A stretch of 64,000 nucleotides of DNA from Candidatus Defluviilinea proxima (GTDB taxonomy: Bacteria; Chloroflexota; Anaerolineae; Anaerolineales; Villigracilaceae), in the NCBI GenBank assembly GCA_016721115.1, contig JADKIW010000001.1:2619501-2683500 (forward strand), in the 5' to 3' direction. Below, one piece after another: positions 42,459-50,653 of this stretch (the stretch's first letter is position 1; each line of letters starts with the position of its first letter). The translations under genes were made by a program, and so were the position numbers. The notes under the pieces are model-generated. The model worked only from the letters and a program-made list of their open reading frames with translations. It had not been told where the DNA came from and ran no database searches.

Positions 42459-42783
42459 TAGGTGACAGTCACTTTTGCGAAGCACTCCCGAAGCAAAGCG
42501 TAGGGAGCAAAATGACTGTCACCTTTGCATGGGCGTATACAATCCCGAAGGGATGAAATTTTTATAGAAATGGAAACGGATTTATCAAACCCCGAAGGAG
42601 TGTCATAGCTTTGGTTATATGACACCCCTTCGGGGTTGTTTAAAAAATCACTTGCAATCTCTAGAATCATTTCACCCCTTCGGGGTTTGAACTTGCGATT
42701 TTGGTTCTATAATAGTGCCAGCTATTTCGACAGGCTCAATACACCGCCTTCGGGATTATTCTTATCTAGAAAGGTAGTTCATT
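42459..42783. repeat. Cluster of inverted repeats (REP-like and CCCCGAAGG-type)
   Basis: A 325-base gap without genes. (a) 42460-42478 and 42507-42524 are inverted arms AGGTGACAGTCA.TTTTGC with an inner CTCCC/GGGAG stem. (b) 42588-42607 and 42618-42637 form a near-perfect 20-bp stem AACCCCGAAGGAGTGTCATA with one mismatch. (c) CCCGAAGGGATGAAAT (42544-42559) is an inverted copy of ATTTCACCCCTTCGGGG at 42669-42685. All three share the CCCCGAAGG/CCTTCGGGG core except (a). The last part carries the leader of the oxidoreductase gene. Confidence 0.7.
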
Positions 42784-43767
42784 ATGACAAAGAAAGTTCT
42801 CAACTGGGGATTGCTTTCCACGGCAAATATTAACCGTTCGCTAATCCCACCTTTACAGGTATCCAAGCGCAATCATCTTCTTGCTGTGGCTTCACGTTCG
42901 CAGGCCAGCGCCGATGCGTATGCCAAAGAGAAGCATATCGAACGCGCGCATGGTTCGTATGAAGCTTTGCTTGCCGACGCCGATATTGACGTGATCTACA
43001 ATCCGCTTCCCAATCATCTCCACGCCGAGTGGACGATCAAAGCTGTTGAGGCGGGTAAGCATGTTCTGTGCGAAAAGCCCATCGCTTTGACCGTGGAAGA
43101 AGTGGATGCCATCAAAGCCGCCGCCCACAAACATGGACGCATCGTCGCCGAGGCTTTCATGTATCGTCACCACCCGCAAACGTTGAAGGTGCAGGAAATG
43201 GTGAAAAGCGGCTCACTCGGGACTTTGAAACTGATTCGTGCGGGCTTTGGCTTTTTCCTCGACCGAACAGTCGACATTCGCCTTGACCCCACGATGGGCG
43301 GAGGGAGCATTTGGGATGTAGGCTGTTATCCCATCAGCTACGCGCGGACCATTGTCGGGGAGGCGCCGCTTGAAGTTTTTGGCACACAGGTTACGGGTCC
43401 GAGCGGAGTCGATCTCACGTTCACAGGTCAAATGAAATTTGCGAACAATATCCTTGCGCAGATCGATTGTAGTTTCGATATCCCGTTGTATTGGGGCGTT
43501 GAAATTTTGGGCAGTGAAGCCTCCTTGAAGATTTTGAGTCCGTTCAAACCCCAAGTCAATGAAAAACTTTTGCTCACACACGGCGATAAGACCGAGACCA
43601 TCAAGGTCAAGGGACAGGAGCTCTATATTGGTGAAGTGGAAGATATGGCTGATGCGATCTTGCTTGGCAAGGAACCTCATATCTCGCTCGATGATAGCCG
43701 TGCCAACGTGGCAGTGATCCAGGCTTTTCTTCAGTCAGCAAAGCTTGGAAAAGCGGTTAGTTTGTAG
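42784..43767 (+). CDS. Gfo/Idh/MocA-family NAD(P) oxidoreductase
   Basis: The N-terminal Rossmann fold is seen in VLNWGLLSTANINRSLIPPLQ and RNHLLAVASRSQASADAYAKE, followed by the family marker GKHVLCEKPIALTVEEVDAI (EKP motif) and HHPQTLKVQEMV. C-terminal Gfo_Idh substrate-binding domain includes GGGSIWDVGCYPISYART with the conserved G-G-x-x-x-D-x-G-x-x-x-x pattern. 327 residues is usual. Enzymes act on sugars, inositol or related alcohols; substrate unknown. The ATG has no strong Shine-Dalgarno sequence but AAAGGTAG is present 7 bases upstream. Confidence 0.9.
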   Translation: MTKKVLNWGLLSTANINRSLIPPLQVSKRNHLLAVASRSQASADAYAKEKHIERAHGSYEALLADADIDVIYNPLPNHLHAEWTIKAVEAGKHVLCEKPIALTVEEVDAIKAAAHKHGRIVAEAFMYRHHPQTLKVQEMVKSGSLGTLKLIRAGFGFFLDRTVDIRLDPTMGGGSIWDVGCYPISYARTIVGEAPLEVFGTQVTGPSGVDLTFTGQMKFANNILAQIDCSFDIPLYWGVEILGSEASLKILSPFKPQVNEKLLLTHGDKTETIKVKGQELYIGEVEDMADAILLGKEPHISLDDSRANVAVIQAFLQSAKLGKAVSL

Positions 43768-43830
43768 TCTGCTGGACAGAACCTCTTCCCTCTGCTACAC
43801 TTCCGCCAATCTTTTCTCGGAGGAATCTCA

Positions 43831-45042
43831 ATGGATTTCCAGAACACCAATGACGCTGTAACGCGCCGCATTCAAGCTTTTACAGACCGTCTAGCGTATT
43901 TGAAGTCGAACGATCTGTATTTTTATAACCAACCCGTGCAGGAGATCCTGCCGAACATGAAAGTTCGCGTAAATGGGCGGGAGATGGGGATGTACGCTTC
44001 GTACAGCTATTTGGGGCTGATCAATCATCCCCGAATTAATGAGGCGGCTAAGAAAGCCGTGGATAAATTCGGTACGGGCACGAACGGCGTCCGCACGCTG
44101 GCCGGTACATTGACGATCCACAACGAATTGGAAGAGACGATTGCGAACTTCAAGCATGCCGAAGCCGCCATCACGTATTCTTCTGGATATGCCACCAACC
44201 TGACCGTCGTCTCCACCTTGATGGGGCGCGGCGATTATGTCTTTTCAGACAAATTGAATCACGCCTCCATTGTAGATGGGTGTTTGATGTCTGGTGCAGA
44301 GTTTCGTCGTTTCCGTCACAACGAAATGGACCACCTCGAAGGTTTGTTGAAGAATGCTCCCGAGGGTGTTGCCAAGTTGGTGATCGCGGATTCGGTCTTC
44401 AGCATGGACGGCGATATCATCGACCTGCCGAAGATGGTCGCTTTGTGCAAAAAGTACAATGCGTGGTTGATGATCGACGAAGCCCATTCGGTGGGTGTGC
44501 TCGGCAAGACGGGCACAGGTATCGAAGAACATTTCGATATGTACGGTGAGATCGATATCAAGATGGGAACCCTGAGCAAGACCATCCCCTCGGTGGGCGG
44601 GTATGTGGCTGGGAAACGGGAGATCATCAATTATTTCCGTCACGCCAGCCGCGCGTATATTTTCTCGGCTGCATTGCCGCCTGCACAGGCCGCCGCCGCG
44701 AACGAGGCCTTCAAGGTCATTCTCGATGAGCCCTGGCGTATTGAGCGTCTCAATGAGAACACCAAGTTGTTCATCAACGGCCTCAAGAGTATGGGTTTCG
44801 ATACCATGTTGACCGAGACCGCCATTGTCCCTGTGTTGTGCGGCGATGACGATACTGCTTTTGCAATGACACGCGAATCTCAGCACAACGATGTGTTCGT
44901 TCTGCCCGTTGTTTCGCCCGCCGTACCGGAAGGGCTCGCCCGCCTGCGTGCTACCGTCACTGCCGGGCATGAACCGAGTGAGATCGAACGTGCGATGGAT
45001 GTCATCGGCGAAGCTGGTAAGAAACTGGGACTCATTAAATAG
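43831..45042 (+). CDS. PLP-dependent alpha-oxoamine synthase-family enzyme (AONS/KBL/SPT-like)
   Basis: A class I/II fold-type I PLP enzyme of 403 residues. EAAITYSSGYATNLTVVSTLM near residue 112 is typical, ADSVFSMDGDIIDLPKMVALCKKYNAWLMIDEAHSVG includes the Asp pairing with the cofactor, and the Schiff-base lysine is K250 in MGTLSKTIPSVGGYV. RLRATVTAGHEPSEIE is conserved at the C-terminus. The family condenses an amino acid with an acyl-CoA: 8-amino-7-oxononanoate synthase, glycine C-acetyltransferase or serine palmitoyltransferase. No biotin gene is nearby, so a sphingolipid-type or other oxoamine synthase is also possible. Preceded by CGGAGGAA. Confidence 0.86.
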   Translation: MDFQNTNDAVTRRIQAFTDRLAYLKSNDLYFYNQPVQEILPNMKVRVNGREMGMYASYSYLGLINHPRINEAAKKAVDKFGTGTNGVRTLAGTLTIHNELEETIANFKHAEAAITYSSGYATNLTVVSTLMGRGDYVFSDKLNHASIVDGCLMSGAEFRRFRHNEMDHLEGLLKNAPEGVAKLVIADSVFSMDGDIIDLPKMVALCKKYNAWLMIDEAHSVGVLGKTGTGIEEHFDMYGEIDIKMGTLSKTIPSVGGYVAGKREIINYFRHASRAYIFSAALPPAQAAAANEAFKVILDEPWRIERLNENTKLFINGLKSMGFDTMLTETAIVPVLCGDDDTAFAMTRESQHNDVFVLPVVSPAVPEGLARLRATVTAGHEPSEIERAMDVIGEAGKKLGLIK

Positions 45043-45060
45043 AGTTAAGTGTTTTGCTTG

Positions 45061-45095
45061 AGACCCGTATATCCTTTCGATATACGGGTCTTTTT
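45061..45095 (+). terminator. Terminator after the oxoamine synthase
   Basis: AGACCCGTATATC (45061-45073) pairs with GATATACGGGTCT (45079-45091) around CTTTC, then TTTT. A strong 13-bp stem. Confidence 0.92.
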
Positions 45096-45168
45096 ATTTA
45101 ACTCTGATAGTTCTTGAGAGATATTTAAAATAAATTTCTAATACATGCTCTTTAGAATGTGGCCATAA

Positions 45169-45203
45169 CAGTTCTTGTGAGGGCGTAGCCCTCACAAGAA
45201 CTG
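45169..45203. repeat. Perfect 16-bp hairpin upstream of the site-2 protease gene
   Basis: CAGTTCTTGTGAGGGC (45169-45184) and GCCCTCACAAGAACTG (45188-45203) with loop GTA. No T-run follows, so it is not a clear terminator. It lies 22 bases upstream of the ATG at 45226 and would be in the leader. Confidence 0.6.
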
Positions 45204-45225
45204 ATGTCAAAACTGGAGTTTAAAA

Positions 45226-46332
45226 ATGAAATGGCAATGGAAACTTGGACGTTTTGCAGGGATAGATGTGTATGTGCATGCCACCTTCCTCTTGCTCATC
45301 GGCTGGGTTGGTTATAGTCACTGGGTCGAACATCAGAACTGGGGCGAGGTTCTTAATGGCATACTGTTTATCCTCGCGCTGTTTGGATGTGTGGTTTTGC
45401 ATGAATATGGTCATGCCCTAACCGCCCGAAAATACGGGATCAAAACACGCGATATTACTTTATACCCAATTGGCGGTGTGGCTCGGTTGGAGCGCATGCC
45501 TGACAAACCGATCGAGGAGTTGTGGGTGGCTTTGATGGGACCCGCCGTTAATGTGGTCATTGCGGCGATCTTATTTGCGGTTCTTTACTTAACGAACAAT
45601 CTGGTTCCTCTTACAGACCTGACCATCGCTTCGGGTTCTTTCCTTGAACGCGTGATGACTGTGAACATCTCGCTTGTGTTGTTCAACCTCATCCCTGCCT
45701 TCCCCATGGATGGTGGCCGCGTGTTGCGTGCTGTCCTTGCCATGCGCATGGAGTATGTCCGTGCCACACAGATCGCCGCGAACATCGGTCAGGGTATGGC
45801 GTTGTTGTTCGGCTTTTTGGGCTTGTTCGGAAACCCCACCTTGCTCTTCATCGCCTTCTTCGTCTGGATCGGCGCTTCACAAGAAGCCAATGCGGCGCAG
45901 GTCAAGAACTCTGTCAGCGGAATTCCCATCACGCGTGCCATGTTGACCGATTTCAAAACCTTGTCACCGCGCGATAATCTTTCACAGGTTGTCGCCTTGA
46001 TATTGGCTGGTTCACAACATGACTTTCCCGTTGTGGACGCGAATGGCAAGGTCGCTGGAATTCTCGACCGTGACGCATTTATGCTGGCGCTCACCCAACA
46101 CGGACAGTCTGCCCCGGTCATGAACTTCATCCGTCGCGACCTGCCCGAGGTGGATTCGTATGAGATGATCGAAATGGTGCTCATGCGTTTGCAGGAATCT
46201 GGCTCAAAGACTTTGCCCGTCACTCACGGCGGACAACTCGTTGGCCTCATCACCATGGAGAACATCACCGAATACCTGATGATCCGTTCAGCATTGCAAG
46301 TGGCAAATCGGATCCCTCAGCCGTTGGGATGA
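45226..46332 (+). CDS. Site-2 protease family M50 metalloprotease with CBS domains
   Basis: A polytopic intramembrane protease. HEYGH (H59, E60, H63) is the HExxH zinc site and NLIPAFPMDGGR (D162) the third ligand motif of the site-2/SpoIVFB class. The last 130 residues hold a CBS pair (ITRAMLTDFKTLSPRDNLSQVVALILAGSQHDFPVVDANGKVAGIL and VMNFIRRDLPEVDSYEM..LPVTHGGQLVGLIT), which usually binds adenosine nucleotides. It cuts membrane proteins, for example anti-sigma factors; the ECF/anti-sigma pair at 11.9-13 kb is a possible but unproven client. ATG follows TGGAG. Confidence 0.9.
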   Translation: MKWQWKLGRFAGIDVYVHATFLLLIGWVGYSHWVEHQNWGEVLNGILFILALFGCVVLHEYGHALTARKYGIKTRDITLYPIGGVARLERMPDKPIEELWVALMGPAVNVVIAAILFAVLYLTNNLVPLTDLTIASGSFLERVMTVNISLVLFNLIPAFPMDGGRVLRAVLAMRMEYVRATQIAANIGQGMALLFGFLGLFGNPTLLFIAFFVWIGASQEANAAQVKNSVSGIPITRAMLTDFKTLSPRDNLSQVVALILAGSQHDFPVVDANGKVAGILDRDAFMLALTQHGQSAPVMNFIRRDLPEVDSYEMIEMVLMRLQESGSKTLPVTHGGQLVGLITMENITEYLMIRSALQVANRIPQPLG

Positions 46333-46372
46333 GAATATTCTTAACTAGCGTGGTTCAAAAATAAAACCACTG

Positions 46373-46378
46373 TATAAT
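46373..46378 (+). promoter_or_regulatory. -10 box for the riboswitch operon
   Basis: TATAAT at 46373-46378 is 11 bases before the conserved start of the riboswitch element, so the transcript would begin at about 46385. A -35 box is not clear. Confidence 0.6.
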
Positions 46379-46388
46379 CTAAAAACTC

Positions 46389-46505
46389 CGATGGGGAGTA
46401 GCCGCCCAAATATTGGGATGCTCAGTCGTCAATACGGAATTCGTTCCCGGCTGTTCAGCAAAAGGCAAGACCATCGCCAAAAAGTGTTTGGCGGTGGTCT
46501 TTTTA
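46389..46505 (+). ncRNA. yybP-ykoY manganese riboswitch with expression-platform terminator
   Basis: The conserved order of yybP-ykoY elements is present: GGGGAGTAGC (46393-46402), CAGTCGTCAATACGG (46423-46437), CCCGGCTGTTCAGC (46446-46459) and GGCAAGACC (46464-46472). P1 is CGATGG (46389-46394) with CCATCG (46471-46476). A terminator stem (AAGACCATCGCC, 46467-46478, with GGCGGTGGTCTT, 46491-46502, T-run after) uses the same P1 3' strand, so P1 and terminator exclude each other. Ligand binding would favour P1 and read-through: an ON switch for Mn2+. It precedes a DedA gene and a P2A-type ATPase, the classical kind of target. yybP-ykoY aptamers are known Mn2+ sensors. Confidence 0.9.
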
Positions 46506-46550
46506 ATTCATACTACCCCTGTTGGGGTATGGAAAAACAGGAAAAACAAA

Positions 46551-47222
46551 ATGCTAGATACCTTGGAACAAACAATCTTATCTGCCTTGCAAATGATCTT
46601 TGATAAATTTGGCTGGTATGGCGTCTTTGGCCTGATGGTTTTCGAAAATGCCACTGGTATTACGCCCAGCGAGATCATTCTGGCCTTCGCAGGTTGGATG
46701 TTGATCGAACGACATGGCATCTCGCCAACATTTATTCCGCTGGCTGGTCTATATGCAGGCTTGGGAAGCGCCATTGGTGCATCCATCACTTATTGGGTGG
46801 CGCGGATCGGTGGCCGCCCCGTGATCGATAAATTCACCCATTGGTTTCGCATTGATACTCGGTATATTGAAAAGATCGAAGATCAATGCCGTAAGTGGGG
46901 CGCAGGCATTGTCATGGTTGGGCGCGTTATTCCCGGTGTACGCACACTTGTCAGTATTCCAGCCGGGATCGTAAAGATCCCTTTCCCAAAATTCTTTTTC
47001 GCCACGTTTCTCGGCGCCTATGTTTGGTGTACGCTATTGATCGGCGCCGGATACGTCCTTGGGCATGAATGGATGCTGATCAGCCAATATATCAAAACGC
47101 ATTTACCCTTCATATTCGGCCTCGGTTTTCTTGTTATTGTCTCTTATCTCATGTATCATTATCGTGCAGTCTTTCCTCGGTTGGGATGGATGCGCTCAAA
47201 CAAAAGTAGACTGGACTCATAA
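46551..47222 (+). CDS. DedA-family membrane protein
   Basis: A 223-residue DedA/SNARE-associated protein. FGWYGVFGLMVFENATGITPSEIILAFAGWML is the first DedA motif (E-N-x-x-x-x-x-P-x-E), GLYAGLGSAIGASITYWVARIGG the second (G-x-x-x-G-x-x-x-x-Y-x-x-G), and VGRVIPGVRTLVSIPAGIVKIPFPKF the re-entrant R-x-x-P-x-x-R-x-x-x-x-x-x-A-G motif. DedA proteins act in lipid-linked carrier flipping and membrane homeostasis. ATG at 46551 follows AGGAA; an upstream frame reads through the riboswitch and is rejected. It is the first gene after a Mn2+ riboswitch and directly abuts the ATPase gene. Confidence 0.87.
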   Translation: MLDTLEQTILSALQMIFDKFGWYGVFGLMVFENATGITPSEIILAFAGWMLIERHGISPTFIPLAGLYAGLGSAIGASITYWVARIGGRPVIDKFTHWFRIDTRYIEKIEDQCRKWGAGIVMVGRVIPGVRTLVSIPAGIVKIPFPKFFFATFLGAYVWCTLLIGAGYVLGHEWMLISQYIKTHLPFIFGLGFLVIVSYLMYHYRAVFPRLGWMRSNKSRLDS

Positions 47223-49919
47223 ATGAACTGGCACCTACAAAACATTGAATCGACTCTTGCTACGCTTCAAACTCAGCCTGAAACTGGTCTTTCACAAAAG
47301 GAAGCGGATCTGCGTCTGACAAAGTACGGGCGCAACGAGCTCGTTGAAAAGGGTGGACGCACGCCGCTCAAGATCCTGTGGGAGCAATTTACCGCGACCA
47401 TGGTGTTGATCCTCATCGCGGCGGCGGTAGTCGCAGGCTTGCTTGGCGATTTGAAGAACACGATCGCCATCTCGGCCATCGTGATCCTGTATGCCATTCT
47501 TGGCTTTGTTCAAGAGTATCGTGCTGAACAGGCGATTGCGGCTCTCAAGAAATTGTCTGTGCCAAATGTACGGGTGCTGCGCGATGGCGCACTCAAGGAA
47601 CTCTCAGCGCGTGAACTGGTGCCAGGCGATATCATCCAACTCGAGGCAGGGAATGTTCTGCCTGCGGATGTGCGTCTGCTTGAGGCGGTCAACCTACGTA
47701 TTCAAGAAGCCGCTCTCACAGGTGAATCGGAGCCCGTTGAAAAGCAAACGGCCATGCTATCTGGCGAAGGCCTTCCATTAGGTGATCGCCGTAACATGGG
47801 TTATATGGGGACCATCATTACGCAGGGACGTGGTCTTGCACTCGTGGTGGAAACGGGTATGCAAACTGAACTTGGCAAGATCGCGGACCTCATTCAACAA
47901 AGCGGTTCAGATGAGACGCCTTTACAAAAACGACTCGATCAGCTTGGTAAGAATCTTGCGATCATAGGAGTTCTCATTGCCATTATCATCGCTGTGCTGG
48001 GGGTGTTACGCGGCGATGAACTTCGTCACATGTTATTGACAGCGGTCAGCGTCGCAGTAGCGATTGTCCCTGAAGGTTTGCCTGCTGTTGTGACCATTAC
48101 ACTTGCGTTGGGCGCACAACGCATGCTTGCCAAAAATTCCCTGATTCGCAAATTACCTGCGGTGGAAACGTTAGGTTCGGTCACCGTGATCTGTTCCGAT
48201 AAAACCGGCACGCTCACCGAGAACCGCATGACGGTGGTTGTATTGGATGTGGCCGACCATGAATTGGATCTGACCGGTGAAATGGACAGAAGCGGCTCAT
48301 TCACGACAACCCGCAATATGGGTGTGCCAGCCCAGTCAGCTCTTTCGCTGACAGCGATCGGCGGCGCGTTATGTAATGACGCGAGTCTCGTCGATGAAGG
48401 GGCTGACAAGTTTCACACGTTGGGAGATCCCACCGAAGGGGCGTTGGTCGTTTCTGCCGCGAAGATGGGCTATTGGAAGTCATCGCTGGATCTGTCCTTC
48501 CCGCGTGCGGCTGAATTGCCCTTTGACTCTGAGCGCAAGCGCATGACAACTGTCCATCACCTGGGTCAATATGATGCGACGACCCTGGCAGGTTTGGATG
48601 TTGGCGATCATAAATATATTGCCTTTACCAAGGGTAGCGTGGACGGTCTCTTGGGTGTGTCAAATCAGGTTTGGGTGAATAACCAGGCTCAATTGTTAGA
48701 TGACAGCTTACGGCTTCGAATCGAGGCGGCGAATGAACGTCTCGCCAAGAAAGGGATGCGCGTCTTGGGCGTTGCAGTCCGTTTGTTGAATCAGATTCCC
48801 GAAGTGATCCAAACCGATTTGGAACAGAATTTGACATTCGTTGGCTTGTTCGGCATGATCGACCCACCGCGTGAAGAAGTGAAGGATGCGGTTGCCATCA
48901 CAAAGACTGCGGGAATTCGTACGGTCATGATCACTGGCGATCATCCGCTGACGGCTTCGGAGATCGCGCGTCAGTTGGGTATCAGCGAACAGGGGCGTGT
49001 GTTGACGGGCGTTGAGATCGAAAAACTTTCGTTCGATGAGTTGAAGAATGTAGTGGATGATGTGCAGGTGTTCGCGCGTGTATCGCCGGAACATAAGTTG
49101 AAGATCGTGCAGGCTTTGCAGGAACGCGGGCATATTGTCTCGATGACAGGTGATGGTGTGAATGATGCGCCTGCGTTGAAGCGCGCGGATATCGGTGTTG
49201 CTATGGGGATCACCGGTACGGATGTTTCCAAGGAAGCCGCCGATATGGTTCTGCTCGACGATAACTTTGCGACCATTGTTGCCGCCGTGAAAGAAGGGCG
49301 CACGATCTACGATAACATCCGCAAGTTTGTACGCTTTAGCGTGGCGGGGAATATTGGCAAGGTGCTGGTGATGTTGCTGGCGCCGTTCCTTGGAAAACCG
49401 ATTCCATTGTTGCCATTGCAGTTGCTGTGGCTCAATCTGTTGACTGACGGTTTGCTTGGCCTTGGCATGGGTGTGGAGACACCCGAAAAAGATGCGATGA
49501 ATCGCCCGCCGTACTCGCCAAAAGAAGGTGTGTTCGCGCGCGGAGCTGGTGTACAGGTCGTGTGGGTGGGCACGTTGATCGGTGCATTGGCATTGGGGCT
49601 CGGCGCGTGGTATTACTACGGCGGTTACGACCAATGGCAGACGATGGTCTTTACGTTCCTGGCGTTTGCGCAGGTTTTTCAGGCGCTGGCTTCGCGTTCG
49701 GCAACCGAATCAGTATTCAAGATGAATTTGTTTGAGAATAAATTGCTGGCGTGGATGATGTTTTCGGTCGTAGTGTTACAGTTGATCGTACTCTACGTGC
49801 CGTTCATGAGCTCGTTCTTTGGGGTTGTGCCGTTGAGCCTTGTTGATCTGCTTATCGCCACAGGGACCGGTGCATTGGTGTTGGTGGCGATGGAGTTGGA
49901 GAAGGTGTTCAAAAAATAA
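47223..49919 (+). CDS. P2A-type cation-transporting ATPase (Ca2+/Mn2+ pump-like)
   Basis: An 898-residue SERCA/PMR1-like pump. D326 in CSDKTGTLTEN is phosphorylated; TGES (residue ~183) is the actuator; TGDGVNDAPALK is the hinge. The M4 ion motif is VPEGLP (E284). In M6, NLLTDG gives N738 and D742, so ion site II is complete. In M5, the SERCA site I glutamate is replaced: N710-I-G-K713, which argues for one ion per cycle, as in PMR1-type Ca2+/Mn2+ and bacterial LMCA1-like pumps. The gene follows the DedA stop without a gap (TAAATG) and lies under a Mn2+ riboswitch, so Mn2+ export is likely. Confidence 0.93.
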   Translation: MNWHLQNIESTLATLQTQPETGLSQKEADLRLTKYGRNELVEKGGRTPLKILWEQFTATMVLILIAAAVVAGLLGDLKNTIAISAIVILYAILGFVQEYRAEQAIAALKKLSVPNVRVLRDGALKELSARELVPGDIIQLEAGNVLPADVRLLEAVNLRIQEAALTGESEPVEKQTAMLSGEGLPLGDRRNMGYMGTIITQGRGLALVVETGMQTELGKIADLIQQSGSDETPLQKRLDQLGKNLAIIGVLIAIIIAVLGVLRGDELRHMLLTAVSVAVAIVPEGLPAVVTITLALGAQRMLAKNSLIRKLPAVETLGSVTVICSDKTGTLTENRMTVVVLDVADHELDLTGEMDRSGSFTTTRNMGVPAQSALSLTAIGGALCNDASLVDEGADKFHTLGDPTEGALVVSAAKMGYWKSSLDLSFPRAAELPFDSERKRMTTVHHLGQYDATTLAGLDVGDHKYIAFTKGSVDGLLGVSNQVWVNNQAQLLDDSLRLRIEAANERLAKKGMRVLGVAVRLLNQIPEVIQTDLEQNLTFVGLFGMIDPPREEVKDAVAITKTAGIRTVMITGDHPLTASEIARQLGISEQGRVLTGVEIEKLSFDELKNVVDDVQVFARVSPEHKLKIVQALQERGHIVSMTGDGVNDAPALKRADIGVAMGITGTDVSKEAADMVLLDDNFATIVAAVKEGRTIYDNIRKFVRFSVAGNIGKVLVMLLAPFLGKPIPLLPLQLLWLNLLTDGLLGLGMGVETPEKDAMNRPPYSPKEGVFARGAGVQVVWVGTLIGALALGLGAWYYYGGYDQWQTMVFTFLAFAQVFQALASRSATESVFKMNLFENKLLAWMMFSVVVLQLIVLYVPFMSSFFGVVPLSLVDLLIATGTGALVLVAMELEKVFKK

Positions 49920-49930
49920 AGGCTCGTATC

Positions 49931-49962
49931 GTTCAGGCAGGGTCTGAAAACCCTGCCTGAAC
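49931..49962. terminator. Terminator between convergent genes
   Basis: GTTCAGGCAGGGT (49931-49943) and ACCCTGCCTGAAC (49950-49962) form a perfect 13-bp stem with a 6-base loop. T-rich sequence is poor on the + strand, so it may rely on a GC-rich stem. Confidence 0.75.
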
Positions 49963-49970
49963 AAATGAAC

Positions 49971-50513
49971 TTAATTTTCCTTCACTTGGTACAGTAAATT
50001 ATCTTCCACCTTATACAACAGCGGAGCGACCTGGATCTTCGGGTAACGTGTGCGTAGGCGTTGAGTTTCGCTCAAGACGAAGTCTATTTCGTTGCCGATC
50101 TCGAACATGGGGGCAAGTTGCATGAAATGCTCTTCGGCCTGTGCCCGCTCCCAGCCTGCGTTTTCGATCAGCCCTTTGATAAACATTTCCTTGCGAGCCA
50201 CGAGATTGACCATACCGCATTGGTTGTGGCCGATCAAAGCAATACTCTTCGCTCCTCCTGCGCCGATGGCATAAGACACCTTGAATTCACTGTAACGTAA
50301 ATTGGCTCCTCCCGAGCGGATGATAAAAGCGAAGTTGTCGGGGATGTGCAGATGTTTGCGATTGTCCATGCACATGCCGATGAGTAGCTGTGCCTGTGAG
50401 TACGTCTCGTACTCGTGGTTGAGGTTGTGGTATTCCAATAAAAAGCCCACGGGTGTGCCGCGATATTGCGGAAAGATATCTTCTTGTGTAAGAACGGGTG
50501 ATAAGCGATTCAT
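49971..50513 (-). CDS. Beta-carbonic-anhydrase-like protein
   Basis: About 180 residues. The zinc motif is CMDNRK (C48, D50, R52) and GHNQCGM (H96, C99), the C-x-D-x-R and H-x-x-C layout of beta-carbonic anhydrases, with IRSGGANLRYSEFKVSYAI between. The usual R-N-A-G-N is replaced by R-S-G-G-A-N, so it may be an atypical member with another role. ATG at 50513 is preceded by CTGGAGAC and by TATAAT further upstream; a longer frame to 50720 would cross the terminator hairpin at 50601 and is rejected. Enzymatic CO2 hydration is inferred, not proved. Confidence 0.78.
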   Translation of the reverse strand: MNRLSPVLTQEDIFPQYRGTPVGFLLEYHNLNHEYETYSQAQLLIGMCMDNRKHLHIPDNFAFIIRSGGANLRYSEFKVSYAIGAGGAKSIALIGHNQCGMVNLVARKEMFIKGLIENAGWERAQAEEHFMQLAPMFEIGNEIDFVLSETQRLRTRYPKIQVAPLLYKVEDNLLYQVKEN

Positions 50514-50600
50514 TGTTAAAGTCTCCAGAAGTATTATAAACAAAGTTTTGGCAATTACCTGCCCCAAATGGAAGCATTTGGTAGCTATTGCAAGCCACAT

Positions 50601-50645
50601 ACAACAAGAAAGAGACCAGATTTTGTCTGGTCTCTTTCTTGTTGT
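50601..50645. terminator. Strong terminator of the peroxidase/beta-helix gene
   Basis: ACAACAAGAAAGAGACCAG (50601-50619) and CTGGTCTCTTTCTTGTTGT (50627-50645) form a perfect 19-bp stem with a 7-base loop. It ends the gene at 50654 on the minus strand and lies in the leader region of the carbonic anhydrase gene. Confidence 0.85.
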
Positions 50646-50653
50646 ACTTTTAC

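Noticed and set aside
42459..42783. CRISPR array
   Set aside because: Repeats are inverted and irregularly spaced with no uniform spacers; no cas gene is present.
46391..46603. Small gene upstream of DedA
   Set aside because: It overlaps the riboswitch and its terminator; the sequence is explained by RNA structure.
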